In this document: positions 35,148 to 44,396 of the stretch, piece by piece
How positions within the stretch are numbered: position 1 is the stretch's first letter
Layout of the letters: each line of letters starts with the position of its first letter
NCBI GenBank assembly: GCA_038240875.1
Contig: JBBRGG010000001.1
Span: 1 to 54,997, forward strand
From: JBBRGG01 sp038240875
GTDB taxonomy: Bacteria > Planctomycetota > Phycisphaerae > Phycisphaerales > UBA1924
Direction: 5' to 3'
Length of the DNA stretch: 54,997 bases
Notes under the pieces: model-generated
What the model saw: only the letters and a program-made list of their open reading frames with translations
What the model was told of the DNA's origin: nothing
The model's database searches: none
Made by a program: the position numbers and the translations under genes

Positions 35148-37043
35148 TTACTTCTTCTTCGCCTTATTGATTGCGTCCAGCACCGAATCAATCGTGTACG
35201 TATCCAGCTTAATTGGCGTTTCCAGCCCAGGGCCATACACCGCCAGCAGCGGGATGCCTACCCAATCCAAACTGTCCAGCTTCGCCTGGCCAGCAGCGTT
35301 ATCACTCGTCAAGTCAACCTTGATCGGCGTGACTCCTTCGCTATTGAGCACGGTGAAAACTCGCTCACGAAACAATACCGCGGTTTCAAGCGCTTTGCAA
35401 TTCAAACACCATTCAGCTGTAAAGTCAACGACGACGACATCGCCCCTGGCTTTGGCTTCTTCAAACCGCTCAGGCGTGTAATACACCCACTCAACCGGCC
35501 CTTTTGCCGTAAAGGTTCGCGCTAACTGGATCATGCTCGCGCTCATCGCAATTGCCAAGCCCACAACAATGCCTCGCGCAACAACCTTCTTGGTGATCTT
35601 GAACGTGCGGTAGATCGTCCACAGCGCCGCGCCTGTAGCAATCGCCGCGATGACCCACCAGTGCCCACGGATCGCCGGGTCCACAGGCTCTCTCAAGATG
35701 CCATCTAATCCGCTCCCGATGAAGAATACCGCGACGGCAAACAGCAACAACCCCATCACCTGCTTGACCAGTTCACTCGCCGAACCAGTCCTAGGAATCT
35801 TGCGCAGCAGACCCGGGAACGCCGCCAACACCAAGTACGGAATCGCCATTCCCAAACCAATTGCCGCAAACGTAAGCACCGTAAGCCCAGGTGGTTGCTT
35901 CGACGCCCACGCAGCCGCCGAACCCATGAATGGAGCTGTGCAAGGCGTGGACAAAATCGCCGTCAACACACCAAAGAAGAACGACCCAACGATCGACTCA
36001 CGTTTGGGATCCAACATATATACCGCATTAGGCAGCTTGATCGAAAACAGTCCAACCATGCCTATGCCCATGATTGCGATGAAGACGCCAACACCAAGCG
36101 AAAATTCTGGATGTTGAAAGAGTTGATTGATCGCCTTGAAGCTCGCGAGCGACGCAATCGCCAAGCCGATAGCCATAAAGAACGCGATCACACCTGCAGA
36201 CATCACCGCGCCCAGCAAGAGCGCACGACGCGGGTTGCCCGAAGCCGCCGCAGAAAGACTCATGATCTTGAGCGGGATCACCGGCAGCACGCAAGGCGTC
36301 AAATTAAGCAAAAAACCGCCCAAGATTGCCAGCAATAAAATAATCAGCGTATTAGCCGAGCCAGTAGATCCAACTTCGAATGACCAGCCGAAGAAGACGA
36401 ACTTCAGATCATCAGGGCTCGCAGCAGCCGCTGTCCCCGCGAGCAACTTGGCAAAGATCGCGTTATCAAACCCGCCAAATGTTCCAGGGTCTTGCTTCGC
36501 CGGTGCAATCGCCGCGTCGGCGGCAACCACCTTGAACTGAAAGACTTGGTTGATCTTTGAAGGCCGCAGGCAGACCTTCTCATCGCACGCTTGATACCCA
36601 CCACTGAGAACAATCTCAATCGTGCCAGGGGTAGCCGAGTTGGACACGACCACCGGGATGTAAGTGATGGCTCTACCTTCAAAGACCTGATACAGCGCTG
36701 GCTTACCCGTGCCCAGAAAATCAACCTCGACGCTATACGGCACGGGCCATTGATTAGGCCCAATGATCGCTGCAGGCTTGCCGTCCGAACCAACCGAGCC
36801 AGGTGAAACCGCTGCGGCTATCACTGTAGGTATTGGGACAAACCCTTCCATCTCCGGCGGGACCACCGGATCATTCGTATGTACGTGCCAACCTTCTTCG
36901 TGCTCAATAATCGCCGCAATGACGAATTGCTCGCCTGGGCGAACTTCGGTTCGGCTAGCTTGCGCCGAGAAAGTGACCTGCGCGAGCGCTGGCATCGCCA
37001 AACACACGACGCTGACAAGCACAGCCAACGCGAACGTCTTCAT
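35148..37043 (-). CDS. dsbD: Thiol:disulfide interchange protein DsbD
   Basis: 631 residues from ATG 37043 (MKTFALAVLVSVVCLAMPALAQ), a clean Sec signal; the frame is open 35 codons upstream but without a signal peptide. The periplasmic alpha domain follows ('VSPEMEGF'-like start; 'GGYQACDEKVCLRP' holds its cysteine pair). Eight membrane helices carry the transmembrane cysteines 'LNLTPCVLPVIPLK' and 'LSTPCTAPFMG'. The C-terminal thioredoxin-like gamma domain has 'VVDFTAEWCLNCKALET'. DsbD moves electrons from cytoplasmic thioredoxin to periplasmic thiol proteins. The CxxC redox proteins of the envelope, such as the YHS-peroxiredoxin in this window, would be possible clients, though this is inference. 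Confidence 0.94.
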   Translation of the reverse strand: MKTFALAVLVSVVCLAMPALAQVTFSAQASRTEVRPGEQFVIAAIIEHEEGWHVHTNDPVVPPEMEGFVPIPTVIAAAVSPGSVGSDGKPAAIIGPNQWPVPYSVEVDFLGTGKPALYQVFEGRAITYIPVVVSNSATPGTIEIVLSGGYQACDEKVCLRPSKINQVFQFKVVAADAAIAPAKQDPGTFGGFDNAIFAKLLAGTAAAASPDDLKFVFFGWSFEVGSTGSANTLIILLLAILGGFLLNLTPCVLPVIPLKIMSLSAAASGNPRRALLLGAVMSAGVIAFFMAIGLAIASLASFKAINQLFQHPEFSLGVGVFIAIMGIGMVGLFSIKLPNAVYMLDPKRESIVGSFFFGVLTAILSTPCTAPFMGSAAAWASKQPPGLTVLTFAAIGLGMAIPYLVLAAFPGLLRKIPRTGSASELVKQVMGLLLFAVAVFFIGSGLDGILREPVDPAIRGHWWVIAAIATGAALWTIYRTFKITKKVVARGIVVGLAIAMSASMIQLARTFTAKGPVEWVYYTPERFEEAKARGDVVVVDFTAEWCLNCKALETAVLFRERVFTVLNSEGVTPIKVDLTSDNAAGQAKLDSLDWVGIPLLAVYGPGLETPIKLDTYTIDSVLDAINKAKKK

Positions 37044-37090
37044 TCGTATCGCCAATAGAAAGCCGCTAGGATTTAATTCTGCGGGAATGG

Positions 37091-37099
37091 ATAATACCA
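37091..37099 (-). promoter_or_regulatory. Extended -10 promoter candidate for dsbD
   Basis: On the minus strand the sequence is TGGTATTAT, a TGn extension plus a -10 hexamer with one change from TATAAT. Transcription would start near 37085, leaving a leader of about 40 bases. No good -35 is seen, which extended -10 promoters can do without. Confidence 0.35.
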
Positions 37100-37183
37100 T
37101 GAATGAGCGACTCCACATGCGTGAGTGGCGAGCCTCGATCTCGTCCACGATTGTTTAGAAAATGTGCACAATTTAGCCTCGAC

Positions 37184-37197
37184 GGTACGCAGATTGC
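37184..37197 (+). promoter_or_regulatory. Sigma-54-like promoter candidate for fliM
   Basis: GGTACG, four bases, then TTGC: GG (37184-37185) and GC (37196-37197) are exactly 10 bases apart, and nine specified positions agree with the GGCACG-N4-TTGC core. The leader to the fliM GTG would be about 180 bases. Together with the similar site before the fliD block, this supports sigma-54 control of flagellar genes. The rest of the 348-base gap (37044-37391) holds the dsbD promoter candidate and no gene. Confidence 0.45.
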
Positions 37198-37391
37198 GGC
37201 GTGCATACTACGGAAATCCAACTACGCCAATCACTACTATTAAACCGATACTACCTCAATAACTATTGGCACGCACGCACCGTGCGCTCGCTGCCGCTCT
37301 CCCTCTACGATGCTGATAAAGTCGGCAAGTTCCAGTCAGTTCGAGCTTTGGTCCAACGAGCCAACTTTCAAGCTCTCAATCGGAGGTTCGC

Positions 37392-38408
37392 GTGGGTGAC
37401 GTTCTTGACCAAAGTGATATCGACGCGCTATTGGCGGCTGTCGATTCCGCTGAAGTCGAAGAGTTACCAGGCCAACTTCGCATCTTCAGTAAGCGCCACC
37501 GCGACCCAAACACCACTGAGGTAAAGAATTACGACTTCAAACGCCCCGAACGCGTCAGCAAAGACCAGATGCGCGCGCTTCACACTCTTCACGAATCCTT
37601 TGGCCGAAACCTAGGCGCTTCTCTCTCAGGGTTTCTTCGCACCATCGTCGAAGTTCGCGTTGCAACATGCGAACAAATGACCTACGCAGAATTTATCTCA
37701 GGTCTACCTAATCCAACTAGCTTCAACCTTGTAAACGCGACCGGACTTGAAGGCCAAATGTGCCTGGAAGTTAGCCCGCTCATCATCTACCCGATCATCG
37801 ACCGCCTGCTCGGAGGAACTACCCAGGATCTCTTTATTCCGCAAAGGCCGATGACCCTGATCGAAACTCGCATTATTTACAATGTCACAAAGCGTGCATT
37901 GACAGCACTTTCCGAAGCGTGGAGCAGCATCCGCAACGTCACGTTTGATGTCTCAACCACCGAAAGCAACCCGCAGCTTGTGCAGATTGTACCCCCCAAC
38001 GAGGTAGTCGTTGTGATTAGTTTCGAGATGAAGATGTCAACTCGCGCAGGCACAATGAACCTGTGCATTCCCTTTAACGTGATCGAGCCGGTGATGGAGC
38101 ATCTTTCCAGCCAATCCTGGTTCTCTGCGGCTCGCAATACCAAAGGTGGCGATACCGAGCGCATCATCACGGGCTCATTGGGCAGAGCAGCACTCGAAAT
38201 CCGAGGCGTGCTCGCGGAGACAACCATCACTTTGCAGGACATGCTGCAACTGTCTGTAGGCGATATTGTTATGACTGAGAAGAAGGCGACCAAGCCAGCG
38301 GTTCTCTGCGTCGAAGGCGTGAAGAAATATCTTGTATCTGTCGGCCAATACAAGGGTAAGCGAGCGATCAAGGTCGTGTGCCCAGCTAGCCCGTCGGATC
38401 GAGATTGA
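37392..38408 (+). CDS. fliM: Flagellar motor switch protein FliM
   Basis: 338 residues from GTG 37392, supported by CGGAGG 5 bases upstream. The N-terminal peptide 'VLDQSDIDALLAAV' is the CheY-P binding motif. 'NYDFKRPERVSKDQMRALHT' and 'HESFGRNLGASLSGFLRTIV' begin the middle domain, which contains 'ISGLPNPTSFNLV'. The C-terminal part ('AETTITLQDMLQLSVGDIVM', then 'LCVEGVKKYLVSVGQYKGKR') is the SpoA/FliN-like domain that joins the C-ring. It is complete. fliN and fliG are not next to it, so C-ring genes are split from each other in this genome. Confidence 0.95.
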   Translation: MGDVLDQSDIDALLAAVDSAEVEELPGQLRIFSKRHRDPNTTEVKNYDFKRPERVSKDQMRALHTLHESFGRNLGASLSGFLRTIVEVRVATCEQMTYAEFISGLPNPTSFNLVNATGLEGQMCLEVSPLIIYPIIDRLLGGTTQDLFIPQRPMTLIETRIIYNVTKRALTALSEAWSSIRNVTFDVSTTESNPQLVQIVPPNEVVVVISFEMKMSTRAGTMNLCIPFNVIEPVMEHLSSQSWFSAARNTKGGDTERIITGSLGRAALEIRGVLAETTITLQDMLQLSVGDIVMTEKKATKPAVLCVEGVKKYLVSVGQYKGKRAIKVVCPASPSDRD

Positions 38409-39131
38409 CAGATGAGGGGTATGTTGGATTTGAGATGGTGTGCGAGCGTTGAATCTGTTGAGCGAGAATGTGTTGGAACGATATCGCTCCCAGAGTCAGT
38501 CCCCCTTTAATGTTTGATAGAGCTGCCAGATAGAGACTCCTGATACCTTATCTGGTAGAGGTGCCTGTTATTGATTGTCTAGGCGAAGTCATCCTTTTTG
38601 GAGAACGACATCGCCTATGCTTTAATGTTCCGGGTCAATCCGGCGTCACGGCTCGGAGCCAAGGCGGTAAGGAGTATCGTCGCATGTTCGTGGTTGCAAG
38701 CCATGCGCGGTAATGGCGCCCAATCCGTTTTAGTCGCGTGCATACGTGCGCGTGATGCGAGCAGATGGGATGCCGACGGGCTTCTCGCGAGGATAACCTA
38801 GCGACGAGCCCGGCGGTTGCTGTACCGAGTTTGGCAAGTGGCCAAGATCGGTGCTGGATCGCAATGGGCTCGCGTGTTTCTCGCCGCACCCTTTGATCGT
38901 TCCAACACACTGCGGAGCGTCAGCTGACCGATCTCTTCGTTCGCGCGTTTGTGCGTGATCAAGTGCATCGGGCGAGTGCACGCTTGTGGTTCGATGTGGC
39001 TTGGTTTTGACGGATTGGTTTGTGTTGGAAACGGAATCGATGGCAGTTTGCACGTTACGTGTGGGCCTGATTCAAAGGCACATAATCGACATTTTGACAA
39101 CCCGCGGGCATCGCAGAAGGACTCACAGGCA
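38409..39131. other. Long gap before nusA with a stem-loop at 38523-38558
   Basis: 723 bases with no gene I can support; open frames on both strands lack ribosome sites and protein-like composition. CTGCCAGATA (38523-38532) and TATCTGGTAG (38549-38558) form a 10-bp stem with a 16-base loop, not followed by a T run, so it is not a simple terminator. rimP, which usually precedes nusA, is absent. The region could hold the nusA operon promoter and leader, or an unrecognised RNA. Confidence 0.4.
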
Positions 39132-40535
39132 ATGAACACGACCGAAATGATGCGGATTCTGGACTCGATTTCTCGCGATCGCAACATTGATCGCTCGGTG
39201 CTGATCCGCGACCTTGAACAAGCGATGGTTTCCGCCGCCCGCAAGTTTTATGGCACGCTGGATACCGAAGAGTTCACCTGCGTGTTTGACCCGATCTCGG
39301 GCAAGATGGAACTGGCGCGCCATGGCGAGCCATTGGTCATGCCACCCGAGGCCTTTGGGCGCATTGCGGCCCAGACCTTCAAGCAGGTCATGATCCAGAA
39401 GTTTCGTGATGATGAACGTGCGAGCATTTTCGATGAGTTCTCGAAGCGTGTGGGCGAGATCGCCACCGGCATTGCGCAGCGGTACGAAGGCGGCGCGTTG
39501 GTCGTGACCGTTGATCGAGCCGAGGCGTTCATGCCTCGGAGTGAGCAGATCCCGGGCGAGCAGTTCGCGGCGGGCGATCGCGTGCGGTGCTTGATCCTTG
39601 ATGTTCGCGATGCGGGGAGCCAGGTCAAGATTGTTTTGAGCCGTGCGCATCAGGACTTTATTCGGCGCTTGTTCGAGGTTGAAGTGCCTGAGGTTGCGGA
39701 ACGAATCATCGAGATCAAGGCGATGGCTCGCGAGCCTGGCTTTCGCACCAAGCTCGCGGTCGCTTCGATTGATTCGAAGGTGGACGCGGTGGGCGCGTGC
39801 GTCGGCGTGCGTGGCGCGCGAATCAAGAACATCGTTGATGAGCTCAATGGCGAGAAGATCGACATCGTTCGCTGGAACGAGTCAAGCCAGATTTTGATAG
39901 GTAACGCGCTCAAGCCCGCTGAGGTTCAGGAAATCTCGCTGTGTTTCGAGCTTGGCCGAGCGACGGTTGTAGTGCGCGATGATCAGCTTTCTCTCGCCAT
40001 TGGCAAGCGCGGGCAGAATGTGCGTCTTGCGGCTCGGTTGACGGGCTGGGACGTGGACATCTTGACGCCTGAAGAATTTACCAAGAACGTCGAAGCGATG
40101 TACTCAACGGTGCAGTCGATTGCGGGCGTCACCGAAGTGATGGCGGACAAGCTTGCGGCGATGGGCATGGTCAGCGTCTTTGACCTCGAAGAAGTTGGCG
40201 TTGATGTGCTGATGACCGAGCTGGAGTTGGCTCCAGATATTGCACAGATTGTTATTGACGCGTGCTCGGTGAGGGCAAAGGAACTGGCCGAGCAGCAGCA
40301 GCGTGATAAGGAAGAGAAGGAACGCAAGGCTCGCGAGCAGGTTGACCTGGCGACGAAGGTGTTGTCCGAAGGTGGCGTTGAAGGTGCAGAGCAAGGCAGC
40401 ACTGAAGCGAGTTCACAGGCTGGAAGCCTGGAGGCTGGTGGTTCGCAGGTTGGTAGTTCGCTGGCTGATGGTTCAAAGGCGGACGAAAGCGGCGAGGCTC
40501 GTGCGGCAGACATTCTCTCGGGGCCCAGGCCTTGA
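39132..40535 (+). CDS. nusA: Transcription termination/antitermination factor NusA
   Basis: 467 residues from ATG 39132 (MNTTEMMRILDSISRDRNID). The frame is open 61 codons upstream, but NusA starts here. Domains in order: RNA polymerase-binding N-terminal domain (1-120), S1 domain (about 125-195; 'YEGGALVVTVDRAEAFMP'), and KH1 and KH2 (about 200-330; 'DAVGACVGVRGARIKNIVDE' and 'LSLAIGKRGQNVRLAARLTG'). A helical end and a tail of Gln/Lys/Glu then Ser/Gly/Ala repeats follow. NusA binds RNA polymerase and nascent RNA at pauses and terminators. It heads the nusA-infB-ylxP-rbfA order. Confidence 0.95.
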   Translation: MNTTEMMRILDSISRDRNIDRSVLIRDLEQAMVSAARKFYGTLDTEEFTCVFDPISGKMELARHGEPLVMPPEAFGRIAAQTFKQVMIQKFRDDERASIFDEFSKRVGEIATGIAQRYEGGALVVTVDRAEAFMPRSEQIPGEQFAAGDRVRCLILDVRDAGSQVKIVLSRAHQDFIRRLFEVEVPEVAERIIEIKAMAREPGFRTKLAVASIDSKVDAVGACVGVRGARIKNIVDELNGEKIDIVRWNESSQILIGNALKPAEVQEISLCFELGRATVVVRDDQLSLAIGKRGQNVRLAARLTGWDVDILTPEEFTKNVEAMYSTVQSIAGVTEVMADKLAAMGMVSVFDLEEVGVDVLMTELELAPDIAQIVIDACSVRAKELAEQQQRDKEEKERKAREQVDLATKVLSEGGVEGAEQGSTEASSQAGSLEAGGSQVGSSLADGSKADESGEARAADILSGPRP

Positions 40536-40673
40536 GCTAGCTGGTTGGTTTGAATTGGTAGGGTTGGTGGATTCGACAGGCGAGATGGTGCGTGGAAGTG
40601 ATTGGTTCGGGATCTGCAAAGGATCGAGTTCGAGGTTCATGCGTCGGATGCATGGGCCGCCTTGGAGAGTCTC

Positions 40674-43600
40674 TTGGCACGGCGAATTTTCGAGATCGCG
40701 AAAGAACTGGGCGTCGATTCCAAGGCTGTAGTGGCAAAGTGCCAGGCCGAGGGAATCCCTGTCGAAACCATCAAGAACCACATGTCCACAGTTTCGGCTG
40801 GCCTTGAGGCCACGATCCGTGAGTGGTTCAGTGTGCACGACGCGAGCAGCGGCAGCGCCGTTGAGACCGCTGAGAAGGTCGATCTCGACAAGGTCAAGGC
40901 CAAGGGATCGCGGCGCCGAGGCACGAAGAAAGATGGCTCCGCCGACGATGGCCACGACGGGCATGATGGTCACGAAAGCCATGATGGCTCAGATGGCCAA
41001 GACGCACACGACGGCGGGCCCGGCTCACACGGCGGGGCGCGTGCTCCCGGCGAGACACACGACCAACCTGCCAAGCCAGCAGAGACCGCTCCCCACGCGC
41101 CAACTGCGACTCCATTGGCGACTCCGCTGGCGACTCCATTGGCGACTTCAATTGCTACGCCAATTGGTGAAACCAAGGCTGTTCCCTTCACCAAAACTGA
41201 CGCGTCGCTTGTGAGCCATGTGGCGGACTCTGGCTCTAAAGCAGACTCAGGCCCAAAGACAAGCCCGATCGCTCACGCTGCTTCGCCGATTGTCGAGACC
41301 AAGCCCGACGCAAAGCACAACATAAAGTACGATGGCGAGCCAACGGCGACGACGGTAACCCCCGCGTCTACTGAAGCCAAGCGCGTGGCTCCGACGTATC
41401 CCGCAGGACATCCTTTCGCGAATACGCAAAGGCCCGCACATTTGACGCCGACGCGGGTGGCAATCGATCCACCCGGCAGCGATGTTGCCCCAAGCAAGTC
41501 TTCGGGTATAGCGCCAACACAACCTGTTGGCGGGCAATCAGCTGACTCACGCGATGCTGCGGCGAGCACGCGCACGGCTCCTGGCAGAGTTGACACGTCG
41601 CGTACCGATCAAGATTCGCGCACTGCTCGCGGAGCTAACCAAGGTGGTAGTTCTACTGCTCCTGAATCTGGGACGCAAGGCTCATCTTCTGGTTCAACAG
41701 CCGAAGGCATTGCGCCGGGTTCTCCAGGGTCGTCCGCTGGTAGTGCACCGCAGCGTCCGATGGTTCCTGCGCCACAGAATCGCCCAACGCGGCCAACGAG
41801 CGTTGCGCCGATGGGACCCAAGCTCACGCAAGCCGCTCCGGTTCGGATTGCTGGCCCCAAGGTTGTTCGTGTTGAAGCGCCTGAACAGATCGCGGCTCCG
41901 CGAGCACGTCGGCCCATGGGCTCAGGCACGGGTGGCCCTGGTGGTTCGTCGGCACCTGGCGCAGCTGGAACTTCGGCTGGTGGCGCGCCGCGCGGCCCAC
42001 GGACTGCGACGAGCACGGAAGATGATGGTCGTAATGCACGTCGTCGCGGGCCTGGTGGTGGGCCAGCGGCACCAGTTGGTGGCGGAGCTGCAGGTACCAA
42101 GCGTTCGTCGGGCGCGGGCATTCCTACTCGTCGTCGTGCCACTTCAGGCGAAGAGTGGACCGGTGGCCAGATCTTCTCCGAGCAGGACATCATCGAGCGT
42201 GAAGAACGCCTGGCTCGCTCGAAGGGCTTCCTCAAGCAGCGCAAGCAGGACCTCTCGCGCACGGGCCAGCCGATGGCTGATCAGCCAACCGATGGGCGAA
42301 TCCGCATCGCGGCTCCATTTACACTGAAAGATCTTTCGGCGGCGACGGGCGTAAAGGTCGCGGACATATCGAAGCGGTTGTTCATGCAAGGCTTGATGTA
42401 CAAGATCAACGATCCGATGCCGGTGGAAAAGGCTGTCGAGATCATGATGGAGCTCGATATTGATCTTGAAGTGACGGAGCGCAAGACCGCCGAGGAAGCG
42501 GTGTCGGCGGACTTTGCGAATCGTGAACGCAAGGACGTGCGGACGCGTGGCCCGGTTGTCACGATTCTCGGGCACGTCGATCACGGCAAGACGAGCTTGC
42601 TCGACAAGATCCGCAATGCCAAGGTTGCTGCGGGCGAGGCGGGCGGCATTACGCAGAAGACCAGCGCGTTTGTCGCTGAAGTCGAAGTCGAAGGGGTCAA
42701 GAAGCCCATCGTCTTCCTCGATACGCCGGGCCACGAGGCATTCACGAGCATGCGTTCGCGTGGCGCGAAGATGACGGACATCGTCGTGCTGGTTGTGTCA
42801 GGCCCCGAAGGCGTCATGCCCCAGACCATCGAGTCGTACAACCACGCCAAGGCGGCGGGTGTGCCCATCGTTGTCGCGCTCAATAAGATTGACCGTTCTG
42901 ACGCCACCGAAGCACAGTTGCAAAAAACTCTTGGCGAGCTTGCCAAGGCGGGCCTAAACCCAGTCGAATGGGGCGGCGAAGTCGAAGTGGTCAAGACCAG
43001 TGCGGTTTCAGGCGTTGGCCTGAAGCAGCTGCTCGAAGTGCTCGACTATCAGTCTCAGTTGCTCGACTTGAAGGCGGACTTTGATGGGCCGGCGCAGGGC
43101 ACGGTTATCGAAGCCAAGACCGAAGAAGGTCGCGGCGCGGTGGCGAATCTGCTCGTTCAACAAGGTAAGTTAAAGGTCGGCGACTTTGTCGTCATGGGGC
43201 GTGCGCACGGGCGTGTTCGCGATATCACCGACGATCGCGGCCAGCGTCATAAAGAGGTTTATCCGCCGATGCCGGTGCAGATTTCGGGCATCAATGCTGT
43301 GTGCGACGCGGGCGATAAGTTTTATGTGGTTGAGTCGTTGAAGCAGGCGCAGGAAGCCGCCGAGCAGCGGGTACAGCGTGAACGCCAGGCGGTACTCGCG
43401 GCACCCAAGCTCACGCTTGATTCGCTCTTCTCGCAGATCCAGTCGAGCGAGGGAGAGGCCAAGGAAATCCGCGTCATCCTCAAGACCGATCAGCAGGGCA
43501 CGGTGGACGTACTTAAGACTGAGTGTGAGAAGATCAAGACCGAAGAGGTCCGCGTTCGCGTGATCGATTCCGCCGTCGGCGGCATCACCGAGAGCAACGT

Positions 43601-44075
43601 GCTTCTAGCTGAGGCTTCCAAGGCAATTGTCATCGGCTTTAACGTTATCCCGTCGGGCAAGGCTCGCCAGCTTGCTGAGCAAAAGGGCGTTGAGATCCGT
43701 ACGTACGAGGTGATCTACGACATTACCGACGACCTTAAGAAGGCAGCCGAAGGGTTGCTGGCGCCGGAAGTTCGCGAAGAATTGCTTGGCCACGCCGACG
43801 TTCGCGCGGTCTTCAAGGTTTCCAAGGTCGGCAACGTCGCAGGCTGCTATGTCACCGACGGCACCGTGGCCCGCGACGCGCTCATCCGCGTTACCCGCAA
43901 CGGCGTGGTCATCGAAAGCAATCGCAAACTCTCGCAGCTCAAGCGCGTCAAAGACGACGCACGCGAAGTTCGCGCTGGCCTCGAGTGCGGCATGAAGATC
44001 GATGGCTACGACGATATCAAGACCGGCGACGTGCTTGAATGCTACAAGAAAATCGAGATCAAGCGGACGCTGTAA
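40674..44075 (+). CDS. infB: Translation initiation factor IF-2, with very long low-complexity N-terminus
   Basis: 1133 residues from TTG 40674, which gives MARRIFEIAKELGVDSKAV, the usual IF2 opening, with GGAGAG 4-9 bases upstream; an upstream TTG (40602) is rejected. After the first IF2N module come about 480 residues of disordered repeats (HDGHDG, ATPLATPLATP, then Pro/Gly/Ser/Arg). A second IF2N module is at about 540-610. The GTPase domain follows ('GHVDHGKTSLLDKIRNAK' near 633, 'DTPGHEAF', 'NKIDRSD'), then the C-terminal domains that bind fMet-tRNA. IF2 joins the initiator tRNA and the subunits. Long linkers are common in actinobacterial and planctomycete IF2, but this one is at the long end. 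Confidence 0.94.
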   Translation: MARRIFEIAKELGVDSKAVVAKCQAEGIPVETIKNHMSTVSAGLEATIREWFSVHDASSGSAVETAEKVDLDKVKAKGSRRRGTKKDGSADDGHDGHDGHESHDGSDGQDAHDGGPGSHGGARAPGETHDQPAKPAETAPHAPTATPLATPLATPLATSIATPIGETKAVPFTKTDASLVSHVADSGSKADSGPKTSPIAHAASPIVETKPDAKHNIKYDGEPTATTVTPASTEAKRVAPTYPAGHPFANTQRPAHLTPTRVAIDPPGSDVAPSKSSGIAPTQPVGGQSADSRDAAASTRTAPGRVDTSRTDQDSRTARGANQGGSSTAPESGTQGSSSGSTAEGIAPGSPGSSAGSAPQRPMVPAPQNRPTRPTSVAPMGPKLTQAAPVRIAGPKVVRVEAPEQIAAPRARRPMGSGTGGPGGSSAPGAAGTSAGGAPRGPRTATSTEDDGRNARRRGPGGGPAAPVGGGAAGTKRSSGAGIPTRRRATSGEEWTGGQIFSEQDIIEREERLARSKGFLKQRKQDLSRTGQPMADQPTDGRIRIAAPFTLKDLSAATGVKVADISKRLFMQGLMYKINDPMPVEKAVEIMMELDIDLEVTERKTAEEAVSADFANRERKDVRTRGPVVTILGHVDHGKTSLLDKIRNAKVAAGEAGGITQKTSAFVAEVEVEGVKKPIVFLDTPGHEAFTSMRSRGAKMTDIVVLVVSGPEGVMPQTIESYNHAKAAGVPIVVALNKIDRSDATEAQLQKTLGELAKAGLNPVEWGGEVEVVKTSAVSGVGLKQLLEVLDYQSQLLDLKADFDGPAQGTVIEAKTEEGRGAVANLLVQQGKLKVGDFVVMGRAHGRVRDITDDRGQRHKEVYPPMPVQISGINAVCDAGDKFYVVESLKQAQEAAEQRVQRERQAVLAAPKLTLDSLFSQIQSSEGEAKEIRVILKTDQQGTVDVLKTECEKIKTEEVRVRVIDSAVGGITESNVLLAEASKAIVIGFNVIPSGKARQLAEQKGVEIRTYEVIYDITDDLKKAAEGLLAPEVREELLGHADVRAVFKVSKVGNVAGCYVTDGTVARDALIRVTRNGVVIESNRKLSQLKRVKDDAREVRAGLECGMKIDGYDDIKTGDVLECYKKIEIKRTL

Positions 44076-44334
44076 TAATTGGGCCGATAGGTTTTGGCAT
44101 GTGGTAAATGTGGAGCATCGCAGGCACTGTGGACTCGACAAAGGAAACTTTGGTGCACGCGACATTCGCGCGTGCATGCCTCAATCTCAAGGCGTAGCAC
44201 CACGATTCACGTTCACTTGTGTTTGATGTTTTTCCTGCGATTCGGCTTCGACTGCGATTCCGCTTTCAGTGCGATTCAGCGTTCCAGCGTCGTTGTGTTT
44301 CCTTTGCACTTGTGTCGATACGACTTTGCTATCT

Positions 44335-44381
44335 GGCTACTTTCATTACTGGCTACTTTCATTACTGGCTACTTTCATACT
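44335..44381 (+). repeat. 16-bp tandem repeat (x3) before ylxP
   Basis: GGCTACTTTCATTACT occurs at 44335 and 44351, with a third copy lacking one base at 44367. It ends 15 bases before the ylxP ATG, where a ribosome site would be expected, and no good Shine-Dalgarno is visible. The rest of the 321-base gap between infB and ylxP holds no gene I can support; it is unusually long for a pair that is normally tightly linked. Confidence 0.8.
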
Positions 44382-44396
44382 GGCTGGTTTCAAAAT

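Noticed and set aside
37268..37289. TTGGCACG, a sigma-54 -24 half site before fliM
   Set aside because: Ten bases after the GG there is CC instead of GC. The site at 37184 has the right spacing.
38598..38910. Short ORFs on both strands in the nusA upstream gap
   Set aside because: No ribosome site, no recognisable protein features and mutual overlap.
41527..42327. 266-residue ORF inside infB in another frame
   Set aside because: It arises from the Pro/Gly/Ala-rich linker of IF2. It has no family features and lies fully inside a clear gene.
44083..44090. GCCGATAG, a sigma-28 -10 match after infB
   Set aside because: Position -35 at N15 reads CGGA, not TAAA, and the next gene is not flagellar.
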